DNA from: Chloroflexota bacterium
Lineage (GTDB): Bacteria > Chloroflexota > Dehalococcoidia > Bin125
Direction: 5' to 3'
Length of the DNA: 17,029 nucleotides
NCBI GenBank assembly: GCA_027296805.1
Contig: JAPUIR010000018.1
Span: 1 to 17,029, forward strand
Under the pieces are notes generated by a model. That model was given only the letters and a program-made list of their open reading frames with translations. It was not told the origin of the DNA and did not search any database. The first letter of the stretch is position 1. Each line of letters begins with the position of its first letter. Positions 15,767-17,029 of this stretch are shown here, one piece after another. The position numbers and the translations under genes were made by a program.

Positions 15767-17005
15767 ATGCGCGCGGAGATCATCTCGATCGGGACCGAGA
15801 TCCTACTGGCCGACATTCAGGACACCAATTCGCGCTTCATCGCCTCGAATCTCCCCGCCCTCGGCATCGACCTCTACTACATGCACCAAATCGGCGACAA
15901 TCTCGGCCGCCTGCAAGAGCTCATCGCGACCGCCATGGACCGCTCCGATCTGGTCCTCTGCACCGGCGGCCTTGGCCCCACCGAGGACGACATCACCCGC
16001 GAGGCGATCGCTGCGGCCGTGGGCGAAGAGCCCACCATCGTCCCCGAACTGGAAGCGAACTTGCGCGCCTTCTTCAAGCGCCGCGGCTATCCCATGCCCG
16101 AGAAGAACGTGAAGCAGGCCACTGTCATCCCGTCCGGCGAGGCGATCCCCAACCCGCGTGGCACTGCCCCCGGCTGGTGGGTGGAGAAAGACGGCACGAT
16201 CCTCGTCGCCATGCCCGGTCCGCCGGCAGAAATGACCGGCATGTGGGACAACGAAGTCGCACCGCGGCTGCGCGAGCGCAGCACCGGCACGATCATCGTC
16301 AGCCGGACGCTCAAGACCATCGGCATCGGTGAAGGCACCGTCGACGACACGGTCGGCCCCCTGCTCACCTCCACCAATCCCACGATCGGCGTCTACGCCA
16401 AGCGCGACGGCGTCCACCTCCGCGTCACCGCCAAAGCCAACACCAAGGCGGAAGCCTCCGCCCTGATCCAACCCGCCGAGGACCGCATCCGCGAACTTTT
16501 CGGTAGCGCCGTCTGGGGCGCCGACGACGACACCTTGCAAGCCTCCGTCGGCGCCTTGCTCAAGCAGCAGGGACTCACGATCGCCGTCATGGAGTCCTGC
16601 ACTGGGGGCCTGCTCGCCAGCACCCTCACCGACGTGCCCGGATCGTCTGAGTACTTCAAGGGCGGGCTCGTCACCTACAGCGAAGCCACCAAACGCCAGT
16701 ACGGCGTCCCCGCCCACGTGATCGAGCAATACGGGGTCGTCAGCGAGGAGACGGCCGCCGCCATGGCGACCGCCGTGCGCTCCGAACTCGGCGCCGACAT
16801 CGGCGTCGGCGTCACCGGCGTAGCCGGCCCCGATCCGCACGGGGGCCAGCCCGTCGGGACCACCATCATCGCCCTCGAGTCCCCCGCCGGCACAGCCTCC
16901 GCCAACTACGTCTTCGCCCAAACCCGCGAAGTGATCAAAGCTCGCGCCGTCACGACCGCATTGCTGCTCGTCCGTCGCGCCGCCCTGGGCGAACTCTCCC
17001 CCTAG
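15767..17005 (+). CDS. cinA: CinA: competence/damage-inducible protein, NMN amidase
   Basis: A full-length, 412-residue two-domain CinA. The N-terminal MoCF/COG1058 domain (1 to about 170) has IISIGTEILLADIQDTNSRF (5-24) and TGGLGPTEDD (66-75); this domain is known as an ADP-ribose pyrophosphatase. The C-terminal PncC domain (about 255-410) has ESCTGG (276-281) with the nucleophile S277, and VTGVAGP (349-355); it deamidates nicotinamide mononucleotide in NAD salvage. The earlier in-frame start (15716) is rejected: ATG 15767 has AAGGAGG 5 bases before it and begins exactly with the family N-terminus. It is divergent from the moxR operon with a short shared gap. The 24 bases after its stop hold nothing I can name. 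Confidence 0.96.
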   Translation: MRAEIISIGTEILLADIQDTNSRFIASNLPALGIDLYYMHQIGDNLGRLQELIATAMDRSDLVLCTGGLGPTEDDITREAIAAAVGEEPTIVPELEANLRAFFKRRGYPMPEKNVKQATVIPSGEAIPNPRGTAPGWWVEKDGTILVAMPGPPAEMTGMWDNEVAPRLRERSTGTIIVSRTLKTIGIGEGTVDDTVGPLLTSTNPTIGVYAKRDGVHLRVTAKANTKAEASALIQPAEDRIRELFGSAVWGADDDTLQASVGALLKQQGLTIAVMESCTGGLLASTLTDVPGSSEYFKGGLVTYSEATKRQYGVPAHVIEQYGVVSEETAAAMATAVRSELGADIGVGVTGVAGPDPHGGQPVGTTIIALESPAGTASANYVFAQTREVIKARAVTTALLLVRRAALGELSP

Positions 17006-17029
17006 CCCTTCGACAGCAACCCGCCAGAA

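Overview
The window is 17 kb of dense, high-GC bacterial DNA with very short intergenic gaps and no rRNA, tRNA, insertion sequence or CRISPR. The best guess for the source is a Chloroflexota-like bacterium. The reasons are a small DUF951 protein (a family I know from Firmicutes and Chloroflexota), a bacterial ComB homologue, a bifunctional-nuclease (DUF151) protein, a type 2 PyrF, and an ATP synthase operon led by a small AtpZ/AtpI-type protein. This assignment is an inference; no marker gene settles it.

Layout. (1) Positions 1-5915, minus strand: an F-type ATP synthase operon read right to left as atpZ/I-like, atpB, atpE, atpF, atpH, atpA, atpG. It is followed, 4 bases after atpG, by the start of a HAD-family phosphatase that runs off the left edge; the expected atpD is not directly after atpG. 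AtpB is about twice the usual length because about 250 residues are inserted in an external loop. (2) 6072-6602, minus: a bifunctional nuclease-domain gene just upstream of the ATP synthase operon, with its own candidate promoter. (3) 6747-10704, minus: a tight, partly overlapping operon pyrF - DUF951 - MFS transporter - MFS transporter. (4) 10821-11594, plus: a ComB-like 2-phosphosulfolactate phosphatase, divergent from pyrF and overlapping tail to tail with the next gene. (5) 11575-15643, minus: a MoxR AAA+ ATPase - DUF58 - membrane DUF4129 operon, with 2-base gaps between genes. (6) 15767-17005, plus: a full-length cinA, divergent from moxR.

How the parts work together. The atp genes encode all of F0 (a, b, c) and the delta, alpha and gamma parts of F1; beta and epsilon must come from elsewhere, either just beyond the left edge or another locus. 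MoxR/DUF58/DUF4129 is a known association thought to work in envelope protein maturation. PyrF and CinA are housekeeping enzymes (UMP synthesis; pyridine-nucleotide salvage).

The most unusual features are the large external insert in AtpB, the HAD gene directly after atpG, perfect hairpins on both sides of atpE, a hairpin that would bury the cinA ribosome-binding site, a probably leaderless pyrF, and two tandem MFS paralogues: one has lost the usual loop 2-3 motif and the other carries a repeat-built proline-rich tail.
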